A DNA stretch of 64,000 bases from Nocardioides sp. zg-1230. GTDB taxonomy: Bacteria; Actinomycetota; Actinomycetes; Propionibacteriales; Nocardioidaceae. Below the pieces are notes generated by a model. That model made no database searches. It had not been told where the DNA came from and worked only from the letters and a program-made list of their open reading frames with translations. The DNA lies in the NCBI RefSeq assembly GCF_013155335.1, contig NZ_JABJQZ010000005.1, positions 310,001 through 374,000 on the forward strand, given 5' to 3'. This document shows, in pieces, positions 33,343 to 48,111 of the stretch. Position numbers and translations under genes: made by a program. Each line of letters starts with the position of its first letter. Position 1 is the stretch's first letter.

Positions 33343-34599
33343 ATGACCTCGTCGAAGCCGTCGTGGCGCACTGACCGCCCCTTTCTCGTCTTCCTCGCCG
33401 GCACCGTCGCCGGGCTCGTGCACGCCCTCGACGACGCCGTGTTGCACCGCCAGCCGGGCGTCCCGGGCGACCAGCACCTGCTCGCGTTGGCCGTGGTGTC
33501 CGTCGCAGCGGCGGTAGCCCTGTGGTGGTTCCGCCATGCGGGCACCGGCGTCCGCGCCATGCTGGCCCTCGTCGTGGGTGCAGTCACCGTGGCCAACGGC
33601 GCGATGCACGTCATGCACGTGGCCGTCAGCGACTCCATCTCGGGCAGCGATGTCACCGGGATGATCGCGGCAGTGTTCGCCGCCGCGCTGCTGGTGATGG
33701 CAGCGCTCCTGCCGCTGCTCCACCGCGGCGAGCGGGGGACCACACGGCGCCGTACGTGGGCCGTCAGGGTGCTCGTCACGAGCGCCGTGGTGTTGGGCGT
33801 CACCTTCGTGCTGATGCCGGTGGGGGTCGGCATCGGCCAGACGCACCTCTTCAGGTCTCCGGTGGGGGACCCACCGGACGACCGTTTCCGGCCCGTCAGC
33901 TTCGACTCCTCGGACGGCCTGTCGCTGTCGGGCTGGTACGCGCCCTCGCAGAACGGGGCGGCCGTGCTCCTGGTCAGCAGCGCCCGGGGCGACCGGAGCG
34001 CCGCTGTCGACCACGCCGCAATGCTGGCCGACCACGGCTACGGCGCGCTGCTGTACGACGCCCGGGGCACGGGCCGCAGCGAGGGCACGCCCAACGGCTA
34101 TGGCTGGGGATGGGGGGATGACGTCGCCGGGGCCCTCGACTACCTCGAGGCCCGCCGGGACGTCGACGCCTCCCGGATCGGCGGACTGGGGCTCTCGACC
34201 GGCGCCGACGTGCTGATCGAGGCCGCCGCACACGACCGAAGGCTGTCGGCGGTGGTGGCGGACGGTGCAACGATTCGCTCGCTGGCCGACATCCCGCCGG
34301 AGCAGGCGAGCAACGTCGCAATGATGGCGCCGGTGCTGGCCACGGCGCAGTTGTTCTCCGGAGAGTCGCCCGGCGACCCGTTGGTCGAGCTGGTGCCACA
34401 GGTCGCCCCCACGCCGCTCCTCCTCGTGGCGACCGGGTCCTTGGCCGGTGAGCTGGATGTGAACGAGCGGTACGCGGAGGTCGCGGGACCGGGCACGGTG
34501 CTCTGGGCGCTGCCGGAGGCAAGGCACACGGCGGCGATCCACGACGAAGCGGCGGAGTACGAGCGCAGGGTCGTGGCGCACTTCGAGGACGCCCTGTGA
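33343..34599 (+). CDS. Membrane-anchored alpha/beta hydrolase
   Basis: A 418-aa protein. The first 170 residues hold four hydrophobic helices (near 15-32, 43-60, 70-88, 102-122) and a fifth near 142-162. An alpha/beta-hydrolase domain follows from about residue 185 (FDSSDGLSLSGWYAP). The nucleophile is the Ser of GLGLSTGAD, the oxyanion region is LLVSSARGDRS, and the late histidine is in ARHTAAIHDE. The substrate is unknown; the domain would face one side of the membrane. AGGAG lies 7 nt before the chosen ATG; an upstream ATG 15 nt earlier is unsupported. A TAGCGT box is at 33289-33294. Confidence 0.82.
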   Translation: MTSSKPSWRTDRPFLVFLAGTVAGLVHALDDAVLHRQPGVPGDQHLLALAVVSVAAAVALWWFRHAGTGVRAMLALVVGAVTVANGAMHVMHVAVSDSISGSDVTGMIAAVFAAALLVMAALLPLLHRGERGTTRRRTWAVRVLVTSAVVLGVTFVLMPVGVGIGQTHLFRSPVGDPPDDRFRPVSFDSSDGLSLSGWYAPSQNGAAVLLVSSARGDRSAAVDHAAMLADHGYGALLYDARGTGRSEGTPNGYGWGWGDDVAGALDYLEARRDVDASRIGGLGLSTGADVLIEAAAHDRRLSAVVADGATIRSLADIPPEQASNVAMMAPVLATAQLFSGESPGDPLVELVPQVAPTPLLLVATGSLAGELDVNERYAEVAGPGTVLWALPEARHTAAIHDEAAEYERRVVAHFEDAL

Positions 34600-34641
34600 G
34601 CCAGCCACTACGAGATCGCCGACAGTGGCCTGTTGCACGAC

Positions 34642-34669
34642 AGGCCGGTTCCCTGACGGGAACCGGCCT
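34642..34669 (-). terminator. Terminator of the tRNA cluster, 12-bp perfect stem
   Basis: AGGCCGGTTCCC and GGGAACCGGCCT pair around TGAC, 11 nt after the CCA end of tRNA-Val on the minus strand. It lies in the gap to the convergent hydrolase gene and may serve both. Confidence 0.8.
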
Positions 34670-34679
34670 CTCGTGGTGC

Positions 34680-34754
34680 TGGTGGGCGATACTGGGTTTG
34701 AACCAGTGACCTCTTCCGTGTCAAGGAAGCGCGCTACCGCTGCGCCAATCGCCC
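34680..34754 (-). tRNA. tRNA-Val (GAC)
   Basis: A 75-nt gene with the 7-bp acceptor stem GGGCGAT/ATCGCCC, D-arm, anticodon loop TTGACAC, a 5-nt variable loop, TTCAAAC T-loop, discriminator A and an encoded CCA. It is the last of three tRNAs in one transcript. Confidence 0.95.
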
Positions 34755-34789
34755 AAGTCTTGAGTTGTGTCGGTGTCGATCTCTGGCGG

Positions 34790-34860
34790 AGGTGGGTACG
34801 GGATTTGAACCCGTGTAGACGGATTTGCAGTCCGTTGCCTCGCCTCTCGGCCAACCCACC
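34790..34860 (-). tRNA. tRNA-Cys (GCA)
   Basis: A 71-nt gene with acceptor stem GGTGGGT/ACCCACC, anticodon loop CTGCAAA, TTCAAAT T-loop and discriminator U, which is the identity base of tRNA-Cys. CCA is not encoded. It is the middle gene of the cluster. Confidence 0.95.
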
Positions 34861-34895
34861 GTGGAGGTTCCGAAATGAACGGGGGAGACCTTCCG

Positions 34896-34968
34896 AGCGG
34901 ACAACGAGACTCGAACTCGCGACCTCAACCTTGGCAAGGTTGCGCTCTACCAACTGAGCTATGTCCGC
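34896..34968 (-). tRNA. tRNA-Gly (GCC)
   Basis: A 73-nt gene with acceptor stem GCGGACA/TGTCCGC, D-arm GCTCAGTTGGTAGAGC, anticodon loop TTGCCAA, T-loop TTCGAGT and discriminator U. CCA is not encoded. It is the first gene of the cluster. Confidence 0.96.
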
Positions 34969-35009
34969 CTGCATCCTGTGCCGTTTCACCGGCCCTGAGT
35001 GCGAGTGGA

Positions 35010-35038
35010 ACAGTAGTACATGCCCGACGAGGCGCCAA
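35010..35038 (-). promoter_or_regulatory. Promoter of the tRNA cluster
   Basis: On the minus strand TTGGCG (35033-35038), a 17-nt spacer and TACTGT (35010-35015) match a vegetative promoter about 40 nt upstream of tRNA-Gly. Confidence 0.7.
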
Positions 35039-35104
35039 AATCGCCCCCCTCGTCCGTGTGTCCCACCCGTCCCACGAGCACCCGCGCGGCACCCGGCCGG
35101 CCCC

Positions 35105-35110
35105 TAGAGT
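35105..35110 (+). promoter_or_regulatory. Leaderless promoter of the hisI-trp-lgt cluster (TAGAGT)
   Basis: TAGAGT is followed by 6 nt and the ATG of the aminodeoxychorismate-lyase-like gene. The next genes overlap, so this may drive several of them. Confidence 0.55.
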
Positions 35111-35116
35111 GACGCC

Positions 35117-35944
35117 ATGCGCGCGTGGATCGACGGTGACCTCCTGGCCGACCCGACCCAGGGGGCGATCGCGGTCACCGACCACGGGTTCACCGTGGGT
35201 GACGGGGTCTTCGAGGCGGTCAAGACCCTGCACGGCGAGCCCTTCGCGCTGACCCGCCACCTCACCCGGCTCGAGCGGAGCGCGGCCGGCCTGGGGCTGC
35301 CCGCGCCCGACCTCGACGACGTACGACGTGGCGTCGCGGCCGTCCTCGACGGCGCGCAGGGCGACCCGATCGGCCGGCTCCGCGTCACCTGGACCGCCGG
35401 GCCGCACCGGATGGGGTCGGGGCGCGGCGGGGGACCGGCGACCCTCGTCGTCGCCTACAGCGCGATCGACCACGCGCCCGCCGAGACCACCGTCGTGACC
35501 GTTCCCTGGACCCGCAACGAGAACGGCGCGACCGCGGGCCTCAAGACCACGTCGTACGCCGAGAACGTGATCGCCCTCGCGCACGCCCACCGGCACGGTG
35601 GGACCGAGGCGGTGTTCGCCAACACCGCGGGCAACCTCTGCGAGGGCACCGGGTCCAACGTGTTCTACGTCCTCGACGGCGAGCTGCGCACCCCGAGCCT
35701 GGCGTCGGGGTGCCTCGCCGGCATCACCCGCGAGCTCGTCCTCGAATGGTCCGGTGCCCGGGAGGTCGACGAGCCGCTGGCCGAGGTGCGGGCCGACGCG
35801 AGCGAGGCCTTCCTCGTCTCCACGACCCGCGACGTCCAGGCCATCACCCGCTGGGACGACCGCGACCTCCCCGCGCCCGGTCCGGTCACGAAGCAGTGCG
35901 CGGAGACGTGGGCCGCCCGCGAGGCTGAGACCATGGACCCATGA
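35117..35944 (+). CDS. Class IV aminotransferase, aminodeoxychorismate-lyase-like (PabC)
   Basis: A 275-aa fold-type IV PLP enzyme. The Schiff-base lysine lies in [11 protein letters not shown] near residue 143, preceded by an Arg-rich first domain ([11 protein letters not shown]). The product-site region is [11 protein letters not shown]. In PabC the reaction is 4-amino-4-deoxychorismate to 4-aminobenzoate and pyruvate for folate; branched-chain and D-amino-acid transaminases share the fold. Its place before hisI and trp genes suits chorismate metabolism. The stop overlaps the hisI start (ATGA). Confidence 0.82.
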   Translation: MRAWIDGDLLADPTQGAIAVTDHGFTVGDGVFEAVKTLHGEPFALTRHLTRLERSAAGLGLPAPDLDDVRRGVAAVLDGAQGDPIGRLRVTWTAGPHRMGSGRGGGPATLVVAYSAIDHAPAETTVVTVPWTRNENGATAGLKTTSYAENVIALAHAHRHGGTEAVFANTAGNLCEGTGSNVFYVLDGELRTPSLASGCLAGITRELVLEWSGAREVDEPLAEVRADASEAFLVSTTRDVQAITRWDDRDLPAPGPVTKQCAETWAAREAETMDP

Positions 35945-36303
35945 CGAGCCCCCACTCCTCCCTCGACCCGGCGATCGCCGCCCGCCTGCGCCACACCGCC
36001 GAGGGCCTCGTCCCCGTCGTCGTGCAGCAGCAGGGCTCCGGCGAGGTGCTGATGCTGGCCTGGGTCGACGACGAGGCGCTCGCCCGCACCATCGAGTCCG
36101 GGCGGGCGACGTACTGGTCGCGGTCGCGGCGCGAGTACTGGGTCAAGGGCGACACCTCCGGCCACGTGCAGTGGCTCAAGGAGGTCCGCCTCGACTGCGA
36201 CGGCGACACGCTGCTCTTCGTCGTCGACCAGGTGGGTGCCGCCTGCCACACCGGTGACCACACCTGCTTCGACGCCGACCTGGTGCACCGGGTCGATGAC
36301 TGA
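35941..36303 (+). CDS. hisI: Phosphoribosyl-AMP cyclohydrolase
   Basis: Opens the purine ring of phosphoribosyl-AMP in histidine synthesis. The 120-aa stand-alone enzyme (no HisE fusion) has [26 protein letters not shown], the Mg site DCDGD and the Zn motif CHTGDHTCF near residues 101-109. It is coupled at both ends: its ATG overlaps the upstream stop and the next gene starts within it. Confidence 0.96.
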   Translation: MTSPHSSLDPAIAARLRHTAEGLVPVVVQQQGSGEVLMLAWVDDEALARTIESGRATYWSRSRREYWVKGDTSGHVQWLKEVRLDCDGDTLLFVVDQVGAACHTGDHTCFDADLVHRVDD

Positions 36304-36928
36304 GCCGAGCGCGCAGCGTCCCGCCGGCCGGCGCACCTTCGGACCGGTCGTCCTGGTCGGCGTCGCGTCCGCGGCACTGGCAGCGTGGGCCGCCAGCAAG
36401 CCGTGGGTCTCGGGCACCGGTGCCGACTCGTCGGCGCAGGCGTCCCTCTCCGTCGCCACGACCGCCGCCGGGGAGATCGCGTCCTCCCCGCTCGGGACGG
36501 CACTCGCCTTCGTCGTGCTCGCCTGCTGGGGCGTCCTGCTGGTGACCCGCGGGCGGTTCCGCCGGGTGATCGCGGGGCTCGCCGTGCTGGCGGCGACGGG
36601 CTACGTCGCGACCGTCGTCTGGGCGCCGTTCAGCCTGCCCGACCACCTCGTCGAGCAGGTGCGCCGGAGGACGGGCGTCACGCTCGAGGACACTGCGCTG
36701 ACCGGATGGTTCTGGCTCGCGTGCGTGGCGGCGCTCCTGGTGCTCGCCTCGACCGTCCTGGCGCTGCGCCTGGTGCGCACCTGGCCCGAGATGGGGACGA
36801 GGTACGACGCCCCCACGGGAGCCCGGGCCACCGGCGGTGTCGACCCGGCGCAGGCGCCGGGCGACCGCCCCACCGAGAACATCGACATCTGGAAGGCCCT
36901 CGACGACGGCCGCGACCCGACCGCCTAG
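36296..36928 (+). CDS. Trp biosynthesis-associated membrane protein (Trp_oprn_chp)
   Basis: A 210-aa actinobacterial membrane protein of the TIGR02234 type, always near trp genes and of unknown function. It has helices near residues 18-33, 66-82, 90-108 and 134-155. The periplasmic loop after helix 1 starts KPWVSGTG, a family hallmark. The tail is hydrophilic, ending [11 protein letters not shown]. The ATG lies 8 nt before the hisI stop. In many relatives trpE stands between hisI and this gene; here it is missing. Confidence 0.9.
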   Translation: MTEPSAQRPAGRRTFGPVVLVGVASAALAAWAASKPWVSGTGADSSAQASLSVATTAAGEIASSPLGTALAFVVLACWGVLLVTRGRFRRVIAGLAVLAATGYVATVVWAPFSLPDHLVEQVRRRTGVTLEDTALTGWFWLACVAALLVLASTVLALRLVRTWPEMGTRYDAPTGARATGGVDPAQAPGDRPTENIDIWKALDDGRDPTA

Positions 36929-36931
36929 ACT
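36926..36931 (+). promoter_or_regulatory. Candidate internal promoter before the HGxxPAAW gene (TAGACT)
   Basis: TAGACT overlaps the stop codon of the upstream gene and lies 49 nt before the next start. It would give a 42-nt leader that includes GAAGGAG. Confidence 0.4.
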
Positions 36932-36980
36932 CGTAGCGCACTCGCCCGACCGCGCACCGACCGACGAAGGAGCACCCACG

Positions 36981-37181
36981 ATGGCTGCTGGCCACGGCAA
37001 CACCCCCGCTGCATGGACCGCCGTGGGGATCGCGATGCTCGGCTTCGTCGTGGGCAGCGTCGCGCTGCTGCAGGTCCCGACCCAGATGACCCTGCTGTGG
37101 ATCGGCATCATCATCGCGGTGGTCGCGTTCCCCCTGTTCCTGGTGCTGTCCAAGCTCGGCTTCAACTCCTCCGACCACTGA
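36981..37181 (+). CDS. HGxxPAAW-type small membrane protein
   Basis: A 66-aa protein that begins MAAGHGNTPAAW, the defining motif of this actinobacterial family, followed by two membrane helices (about residues 13-30 and 38-57) and a short polar end. It stands between the Trp-associated membrane protein and trpC, its usual place. The role is unknown; a partner or small subunit of the preceding membrane protein is a fair guess. GAAGGAG is 8 nt upstream of the ATG. Confidence 0.88.
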   Translation: MAAGHGNTPAAWTAVGIAMLGFVVGSVALLQVPTQMTLLWIGIIIAVVAFPLFLVLSKLGFNSSDH

Positions 37182-37262
37182 GCCACGCACCCGGTCGTCG
37201 TACCCGTCCGTCCACTGGGCACCGGCCCAGGTCGGGCTGGGGCCGGGTGAGAGGCTGAGTCC

Positions 37263-38056
37263 ATGCCAGCGACCGGTTCCGTGCTCGACGACATCGTCGC
37301 GGGGGCACGTGACGACCTCGCCCGCCGCGAGGCCGCGCTCCCGCTCGGCGAGCTCCGCGCCCACCTCGCCGACGCCCCGCCCCCGCGCGACCCGATGCCG
37401 CACTTCCGCGCTGCCGGGTCGAGCGTGATCGCCGAGGTCAAGCGCCGCAGCCCGAGCAAGGGCGCGCTCGCCGACATCCCCGACCCCGCCTCGCTCGCGC
37501 AGGCCTATGCCCGCGGCGGTGCCGCGGCCATCTCGGTGCTGACCGAGGAGCGCCGCTTCGGCGGCAGCCTGGCCGACCTGCGCACCGTGCGTGCCGCCGT
37601 CGAGACCCCGATCCTGCGCAAGGACTTCATCGTCGAGGGCTACCAGCTCGTGGAGGCCCGCGCGGCCGGTGCCGACCTCGCGCTGCTGATCGTGGCGGCC
37701 CTCGACGACACCACCCTCCGCCGGCTCCACGACGAGGCGACGGCGCTCGGGCTGACCGTGCTGGTCGAGGTGCACGACGAGGCGGAGGCCGAGCGCGCAC
37801 TGGCGCTGGATGCCGCGCTGATCGGCGTCAACAGCCGCAACCTCAAGACCCTCGAGGTGGACCCCGACGTGTTCGGGCGCCTCGCCCCCCAGATCCGGGG
37901 CGACGCGGTCCTCGTCGCCGAGAGCGGCATCACCGGCGTCGCCGACGTCGAGCGCTTCGTCTCCGAGGGAGCAGGCGTCGTGCTGGTCGGCGAGGCACTG
38001 GTCAAGGACGGCGACCCCGAGGCCGCCGTACGAGCGATGACAGGAGTGACGGCACC

Positions 38057-38060
<4 letters not shown>
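37263..38060 (+). CDS. trpC: Indole-3-glycerol phosphate synthase
   Basis: Closes the indole ring in tryptophan synthesis. The 265-aa TIM barrel has [13 protein letters not shown] (residues 57-69), the catalytic lysine and acid in [23 protein letters not shown], and the phosphate site AESGI...GEALV. It is not fused to PRAI. Its TGA overlaps the GTG of trpB. Confidence 0.97.
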
Positions 38061-39378
<1,318 letters not shown>

Positions 39379-39382
<4 letters not shown>

Positions 39383-40182
39383 CCTCCACCAGCACCGCCT
39401 TCGCGACCGCGAGGGCCGAGGGTCGTGCCGCGCTCATCGGCTACCTGCCCGCCGGCTACCCGACCGTTGACGGCTCGATCGAGGCCATGAAGGTGATGGT
39501 CGAGGCCGGTTGCGACGCCATCGAGATCGGCCTGCCCTACAGCGACCCGGTGATGGACGGCCCCACGATCCAGGCCGCCGCCCAGGCGGCGCTCGACGGC
39601 GGTGTCCGCACCTCCGACGTCATGCGGGTGGTCGAGGAGGTCGCCGCGACGGGCGTGCCCACGCTGGTGATGACCTACTGGAACCCCGTCGAGCGCTACG
39701 GCGTCGAGCGGTTCGCCGCCGACCTGGCCGCGGCCGGCGGGGCCGGGCTCATCACGCCCGACATCACCCCCGACCACGGGTCGGAGTGGATCGCCGCGGC
39801 CGACGCGCACGACCTCGACAAGATCTTCCTCGTCGCCCCCAGCTCGACCGACGAGCGCATCGCGATGACGGCCCACGAGAGCCGCGGCTTCGTCTACGCC
39901 GCCGCCGTCATGGGCGTCACCGGTGCGCGCGACGCCACCTCCGACCTCGCGGGCCCGCTGGTCGGCCGGGTCCGGAGCGCCGGTGACGTACCCGTCGCCG
40001 TCGGCATCGGGGTCAGCAACGGCGACCAGGCGGCCGAGGTCGCCGGCTTCGCCGACGGCGTCATCGTGGGCTCTGCGTTCGTCCGGTGCCTGCTCGACCA
40101 CGAGGGCGACCTGGCCGCCGGTCTCGACGCCCTGCGCAGCCTCACCGCCGACCTCGCCGAGGGCGTACGACGTGCGCGCTAG
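39379..40182 (+). CDS. trpA: Tryptophan synthase alpha chain
   Basis: Cleaves indole-3-glycerol phosphate to indole, which is channelled to TrpB. The 267-aa TIM barrel shows [10 protein letters not shown], the catalytic acids in [18 protein letters not shown] and the phosphate-binding GIGVSN with VGSAFV. It starts with GTG in a GTGA overlap with trpB. Its last 11 nt overlap the SCO-like gene. Confidence 0.96.
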
Positions 40183-40771
40183 GGCAGCGCTCGCGATGGT
40201 CCCACTGCTCGCGCTGCTGGCGGCCTGCGGCGGGGGAGCGCAGTCGGCCGAGCTGACCGGCACGGTCCTCGACCCGCCGTTCGAGGTCTCCTCGACGCCG
40301 CTCGTCGGCACGGACGGCGAGCCGTTCAGCCTGACCGACGACACCGACAAGGACCTCACGCTCGTCTTCTTCGGCTACACCAACTGCCCCGACATCTGCG
40401 GCCAGGTGATGGCCACCCTCGCCGGCACGTTGACGCGGTTCGACGAGGAGCAGAAGGAGCGGCTCGACGTCGTCTTCGTGACGACCGACCCCGCCCGCGA
40501 CGACGAGGCCGTGACGCAGGACTACGTCGAGGCGTTCGACCCGAGCATCATCGGCCTGACGGGCGACCTCGACGACATCGTCGAGGTCGGCGAGAGCCTC
40601 GCGGTCGGGATCGACAAGGGGGACAAGCTCCCCAGCGGTGGCTACGACGTCACCCACGGCACCCGTGTCTACGCCGTCGACGCCGACGACGAGTCGCCGA
40701 TGATGTGGGACCACGACGTCTCGCAGGCCCAGCTGGCCGGTGACGTGCTGACGTTGCTCGACCAAGGATGA
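40172..40771 (+). CDS. SCO1/SenC-family lipoprotein
   Basis: A 199-aa thioredoxin-fold lipoprotein. The lipobox is LLAAC within [22 protein letters not shown]. The copper-site residues are both cysteines of GYTNCPDICGQ and the distant His of DVTHGTRVY. Members deliver copper to cytochrome c oxidase or handle redox stress outside the membrane. The GTG start is preferred because it supplies the basic n-region of the signal peptide; the ATG at 40196 would remove it. The stop overlaps lgt, which encodes the enzyme that lipidates this protein. Confidence 0.88.
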   Translation: MRARAALAMVPLLALLAACGGGAQSAELTGTVLDPPFEVSSTPLVGTDGEPFSLTDDTDKDLTLVFFGYTNCPDICGQVMATLAGTLTRFDEEQKERLDVVFVTTDPARDDEAVTQDYVEAFDPSIIGLTGDLDDIVEVGESLAVGIDKGDKLPSGGYDVTHGTRVYAVDADDESPMMWDHDVSQAQLAGDVLTLLDQG

Positions 40772-41733
40772 TGCTCCCCATGCTGATCGTCCCGACCGTC
40801 TCGACCGTCCTGGGCTCGCCGCTGGTGACCCTGATGTCCATCCCGAGCCCCGCCGACGGCGTGTGGAACCTCGGACCGGTGCCGATCCGCGGCTACGCGC
40901 TCAGCATCATCCTCGGCATCGTGCTCGCGATCTGGATCGGTGAGCGGCGCTGGGTCGCGCGCGGCGGCACGGCGGGCGAGGTCAGCGACCTGGCGCTGTG
41001 GGCCGTGCCGTTCGGGCTGATCGGCGGTCGGCTCTACCACGTGATCACCGACTGGGAGCTCTACTTCGGCGAGGACCGCAACCCGGTCACCGCGCTCTAC
41101 GTCTGGCGCGGCGGTCTCGGGGTGTGGGGGGCGATCGCCCTCGGCGCGTTCGGGGTGTGGCTCGGGGCGCGGACGAAGGGCATCAAGCTGCTGCCGCTGC
41201 TCGACGCGCTGGCTCCCGGCGTGCTCGTGGCGCAGGCCGTCGGACGCTGGGGCAACTGGTTCAACCAGGAGCTCTACGGCCGTCCCACCGACCTGCCATG
41301 GGGCCTGGAGATCGACGTCGCCCACCGTCCCGCGCAGTACCTCGACCAGGCGACGTTCCACCCGGCCTTCCTCTACGAGTGCCTGTGGAACCTGGCGGCG
41401 TTCGCCGTGATCATCTGGGCCGACCGGCGCTTCCGCCTCGGCCACGGACGGGTCGTCGCGCTCTACGTCATGCTCTACACGCTCGGCCGCGGCTGGATCG
41501 AGAACCTCCGTATCGACGACGTGCAGATGGACGACGTTCTGGGGCTGCGCCTCAACGTGTGGACCTCGATCGTGCTCTTCGTCCTGGCCGCGGTGTGGTT
41601 CGTCTGGTCGGCGAAGCGGTACCCCGGTCGCGAGGAGGTGGTCCGCACCCGCGAGCCGCAGGTCGACGGCGACGAGGACGCAGAGGACGCAGAGGACGCC
41701 GAGGACGGGCGTCGCGCCGGTCCCACGGCCTGA
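40768..41733 (+). CDS. lgt: Prolipoprotein diacylglyceryl transferase
   Basis: Attaches diacylglycerol to the lipobox cysteine of prolipoproteins. The 321-aa protein has about seven helices, the motif [12 protein letters not shown] (the region with the conserved His in other species), and the Lgt signature [14 protein letters not shown] near residues 164-177. The C-terminus carries a short acidic repeat ([12 protein letters not shown]) from 9-nt DNA repeats. The second ATG of the start, two codons in, is also possible. Its neighbour upstream is a lipoprotein and so a substrate. Confidence 0.95.
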   Translation: MMLPMLIVPTVSTVLGSPLVTLMSIPSPADGVWNLGPVPIRGYALSIILGIVLAIWIGERRWVARGGTAGEVSDLALWAVPFGLIGGRLYHVITDWELYFGEDRNPVTALYVWRGGLGVWGAIALGAFGVWLGARTKGIKLLPLLDALAPGVLVAQAVGRWGNWFNQELYGRPTDLPWGLEIDVAHRPAQYLDQATFHPAFLYECLWNLAAFAVIIWADRRFRLGHGRVVALYVMLYTLGRGWIENLRIDDVQMDDVLGLRLNVWTSIVLFVLAAVWFVWSAKRYPGREEVVRTREPQVDGDEDAEDAEDAEDGRRAGPTA

Positions 41734-41764
41734 CACAGCGCGCCCCGGCAGCTCGCGCCGGTGA

Positions 41765-41770
41765 TAGGTT
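41765..41770 (+). promoter_or_regulatory. Probable gltB promoter (TAGGTT)
   Basis: A TAGGTT box 109 nt before the gltB ATG would give a leader of about 100 nt ending in GGGAGA. I see no known riboswitch in the 146 nt between lgt and gltB. Confidence 0.4.
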
Positions 41771-41879
41771 CCGTCTTGCTCGGGCCAACGTCGTCCCCAG
41801 CGTCGATTCCACCCCCTCGCCCGTCGCGGACCGGCCACCGGTCCCTGGCGCGCGGAGACGACGACGGGAGAATGCCTCC

Positions 41880-46421
<4,542 letters not shown>

Positions 46422-46477
46422 GCGCGCACGTCCCTGCTCGACGTACGACCCCCGACCCGCGAAGAAGGTGAACCAGC

Positions 46478-47962
46478 ATGGCTGACCCCAAGGGCTTCCT
46501 GAAGCACGGCCGCGAGGTCGCCTCCCGTCGGGACGTCGCCGAGCGCGTCCACGACTGGAACGAGGTCTACCCCGACGGCATCGGGCGCGCGCTGCTCCCG
46601 ATCATCAACACCCAGGCCGGCCGCTGCATGGACTGCGGCATCCCGTTCTGCCACCAGGGCTGCCCGCTGGGCAACATCATCCCGGAGTGGAACGACCTGG
46701 TCTGGCGTGACGACTGGGACGGCGCGATGGACCGGCTCCACGCGACCAACAACTTCCCGGAGTTCACCGGGCGCCTGTGCCCCGCGCCGTGCGAGACGGC
46801 CTGCGTGCTGGGCATCAACCAGGACCCGGTGACGATCAAGAACGTCGAGGTCTCGATCATCGACCGCGCCTGGGGATCGGGCTACGTCCGCCCCCAGCCG
46901 CCCGAGTGGCTCTCCGGCAAGACCGTGGCCGTGATCGGGTCCGGGCCCGCCGGGCTCGCCGCCGCCCAGCAGCTGACCCGCGCCGGCCACACCGTCGCTG
47001 TCTACGAGCGCGCCGACAAGATCGGCGGCCTGCTGCGCTACGGAATCCCCGAGTTCAAGATGGAGAAGAAGCACCTCGACCGGCGCCTGGACCAGATGCG
47101 CCGCGAGGGCACGGTCTTCCGGGCCGGCGTGGACGTCGGTGGCGACCTGACCGGCGACAAGCTGCTCGACCGCTACGACGCCGTGGTGCTGGCGATGGGT
47201 GCCACCGCGGCGCGCGACCTCCCCGTCCCCGGGCGCGAGCTCGGCGGGATCCACCAGGCGATGGAGTTCCTGCCGCAGGCCAACCGCGTCGCCCTGGGCG
47301 AGGCGGCGACGTCGGACGGCTCGGACCAGATCGTGGCCACCGACAAGGACGTCGTCATCATCGGCGGCGGTGACACCGGCGCCGACTGCCTCGGCACGTC
47401 CATCCGGCAGGGAGCCCGTTCGATCACGCAGCTGGAGATCATGCCGCAGCCGGGCGAGGACCGGCCCGCGGGCCAGCCGTGGCCGACGTACCCGATGACC
47501 TTCCGGGTCTCCTCCGCCCACGAGGAGGGCGGTGACCGGGTCTACGCCGTCTCGACGCAGGAGTTCGTCGGCGACGACGACGGCCGGGTCGCCTCGCTCC
47601 GCCTGGTCGAGGTCGACGCGAAGTTCCAGCCCGTCGAGGGCACCGAGCGCGACATCCCGGCCCAGCTGGTGCTGCTCGCGATGGGGTTCACCGGCCCCGA
47701 GCGCACCCGTCCCGAGGGCCCGGGCCTCATCGACCAGCTCGGCGTCGACCTCGACGAGCGCGGCAATGTCAGCCGCGACGCGTCGTACGCCGCCTCCGTG
47801 CCCGGCGTCTACGTCGCCGGCGACGTGGGCCGCGGTCAGTCGCTGATCGTGTGGGCCATCGCCGAGGGTCGCAGCGCGGCCGCGTCCGTCGACGCCTACC
47901 TCACCGGCTCGACCACGCTCCCGTCGCCGATCAAGCCGAACGAGCGCCCGCTCGTCGTCTGA
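46478..47962 (+). CDS. gltD: Glutamate synthase small subunit
   Basis: Passes electrons from NADPH through FAD and Fe-S clusters to GltB. The 494-aa protein has N-terminal cluster cysteines in CMDCGIPFCHQGCPLGN (from about residue 49) and CPAPCETAC. The FAD loop is VAVIGSGPAGLAAAQQL near residue 150 and the NADPH loop is VVIIGGGDTGADC near 293. The final FAD motif is GVYVAGDVGRGQSLIVWAI. The start has GAAGAAGGTG upstream. It ends 14 nt before the nested palindrome. Confidence 0.97.
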   Translation: MADPKGFLKHGREVASRRDVAERVHDWNEVYPDGIGRALLPIINTQAGRCMDCGIPFCHQGCPLGNIIPEWNDLVWRDDWDGAMDRLHATNNFPEFTGRLCPAPCETACVLGINQDPVTIKNVEVSIIDRAWGSGYVRPQPPEWLSGKTVAVIGSGPAGLAAAQQLTRAGHTVAVYERADKIGGLLRYGIPEFKMEKKHLDRRLDQMRREGTVFRAGVDVGGDLTGDKLLDRYDAVVLAMGATAARDLPVPGRELGGIHQAMEFLPQANRVALGEAATSDGSDQIVATDKDVVIIGGGDTGADCLGTSIRQGARSITQLEIMPQPGEDRPAGQPWPTYPMTFRVSSAHEEGGDRVYAVSTQEFVGDDDGRVASLRLVEVDAKFQPVEGTERDIPAQLVLLAMGFTGPERTRPEGPGLIDQLGVDLDERGNVSRDASYAASVPGVYVAGDVGRGQSLIVWAIAEGRSAAASVDAYLTGSTTLPSPIKPNERPLVV

Positions 47963-47976
47963 CCCGCCACCACTCG

Positions 47977-48050
47977 CTGTAACGCCGGGTTACTGCAACT
48001 ACCCACCCTGATGCATCAGGGTGGGTACAGCTCTGAACCCGGCGTTACAG
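47977..48050. repeat. 74-nt nested palindrome between gltD and pyk
   Basis: The outer arms CTGTAACGCCGGGTT and AACCCGGCGTTACAG are perfect 15-mers. The inner arms ACCCACCCTGATG and CATCAGGGTGGGT form a perfect 26-bp palindrome. On each side 9 unpaired nt separate inner and outer parts, so the whole is symmetric (15-9-26-9-15). It would fold into a long stem with one internal loop on either strand. It may terminate gltD transcription, but it is more elaborate than the other terminators here and looks like a dispersed palindromic repeat. Confidence 0.75.
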
Positions 48051-48098
48051 GGCGTCCAGCCGGCGGGGCGGCCTTGCTTGGAACGATCCAAAGTCCGC

Positions 48099-48104
48099 TA
48101 GGGT
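48099..48104 (+). promoter_or_regulatory. Leaderless promoter of pyk (TAGGGT)
   Basis: TAGGGT is followed by 7 nt and the GTG of pyk. A dyad TTGGA-ACGA-TCCAA (48078-48091) sits just upstream over the minus 35 region and could be an operator. Confidence 0.55.
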
Positions 48105-48111
48105 GACGGAC

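Noticed and set aside
41641-41733. Acidic repeat at the end of lgt as a separate element
   Set aside because: It is a short 9-nt repeat coding for the C-terminal tail and probably ordinary expansion in a disordered end.
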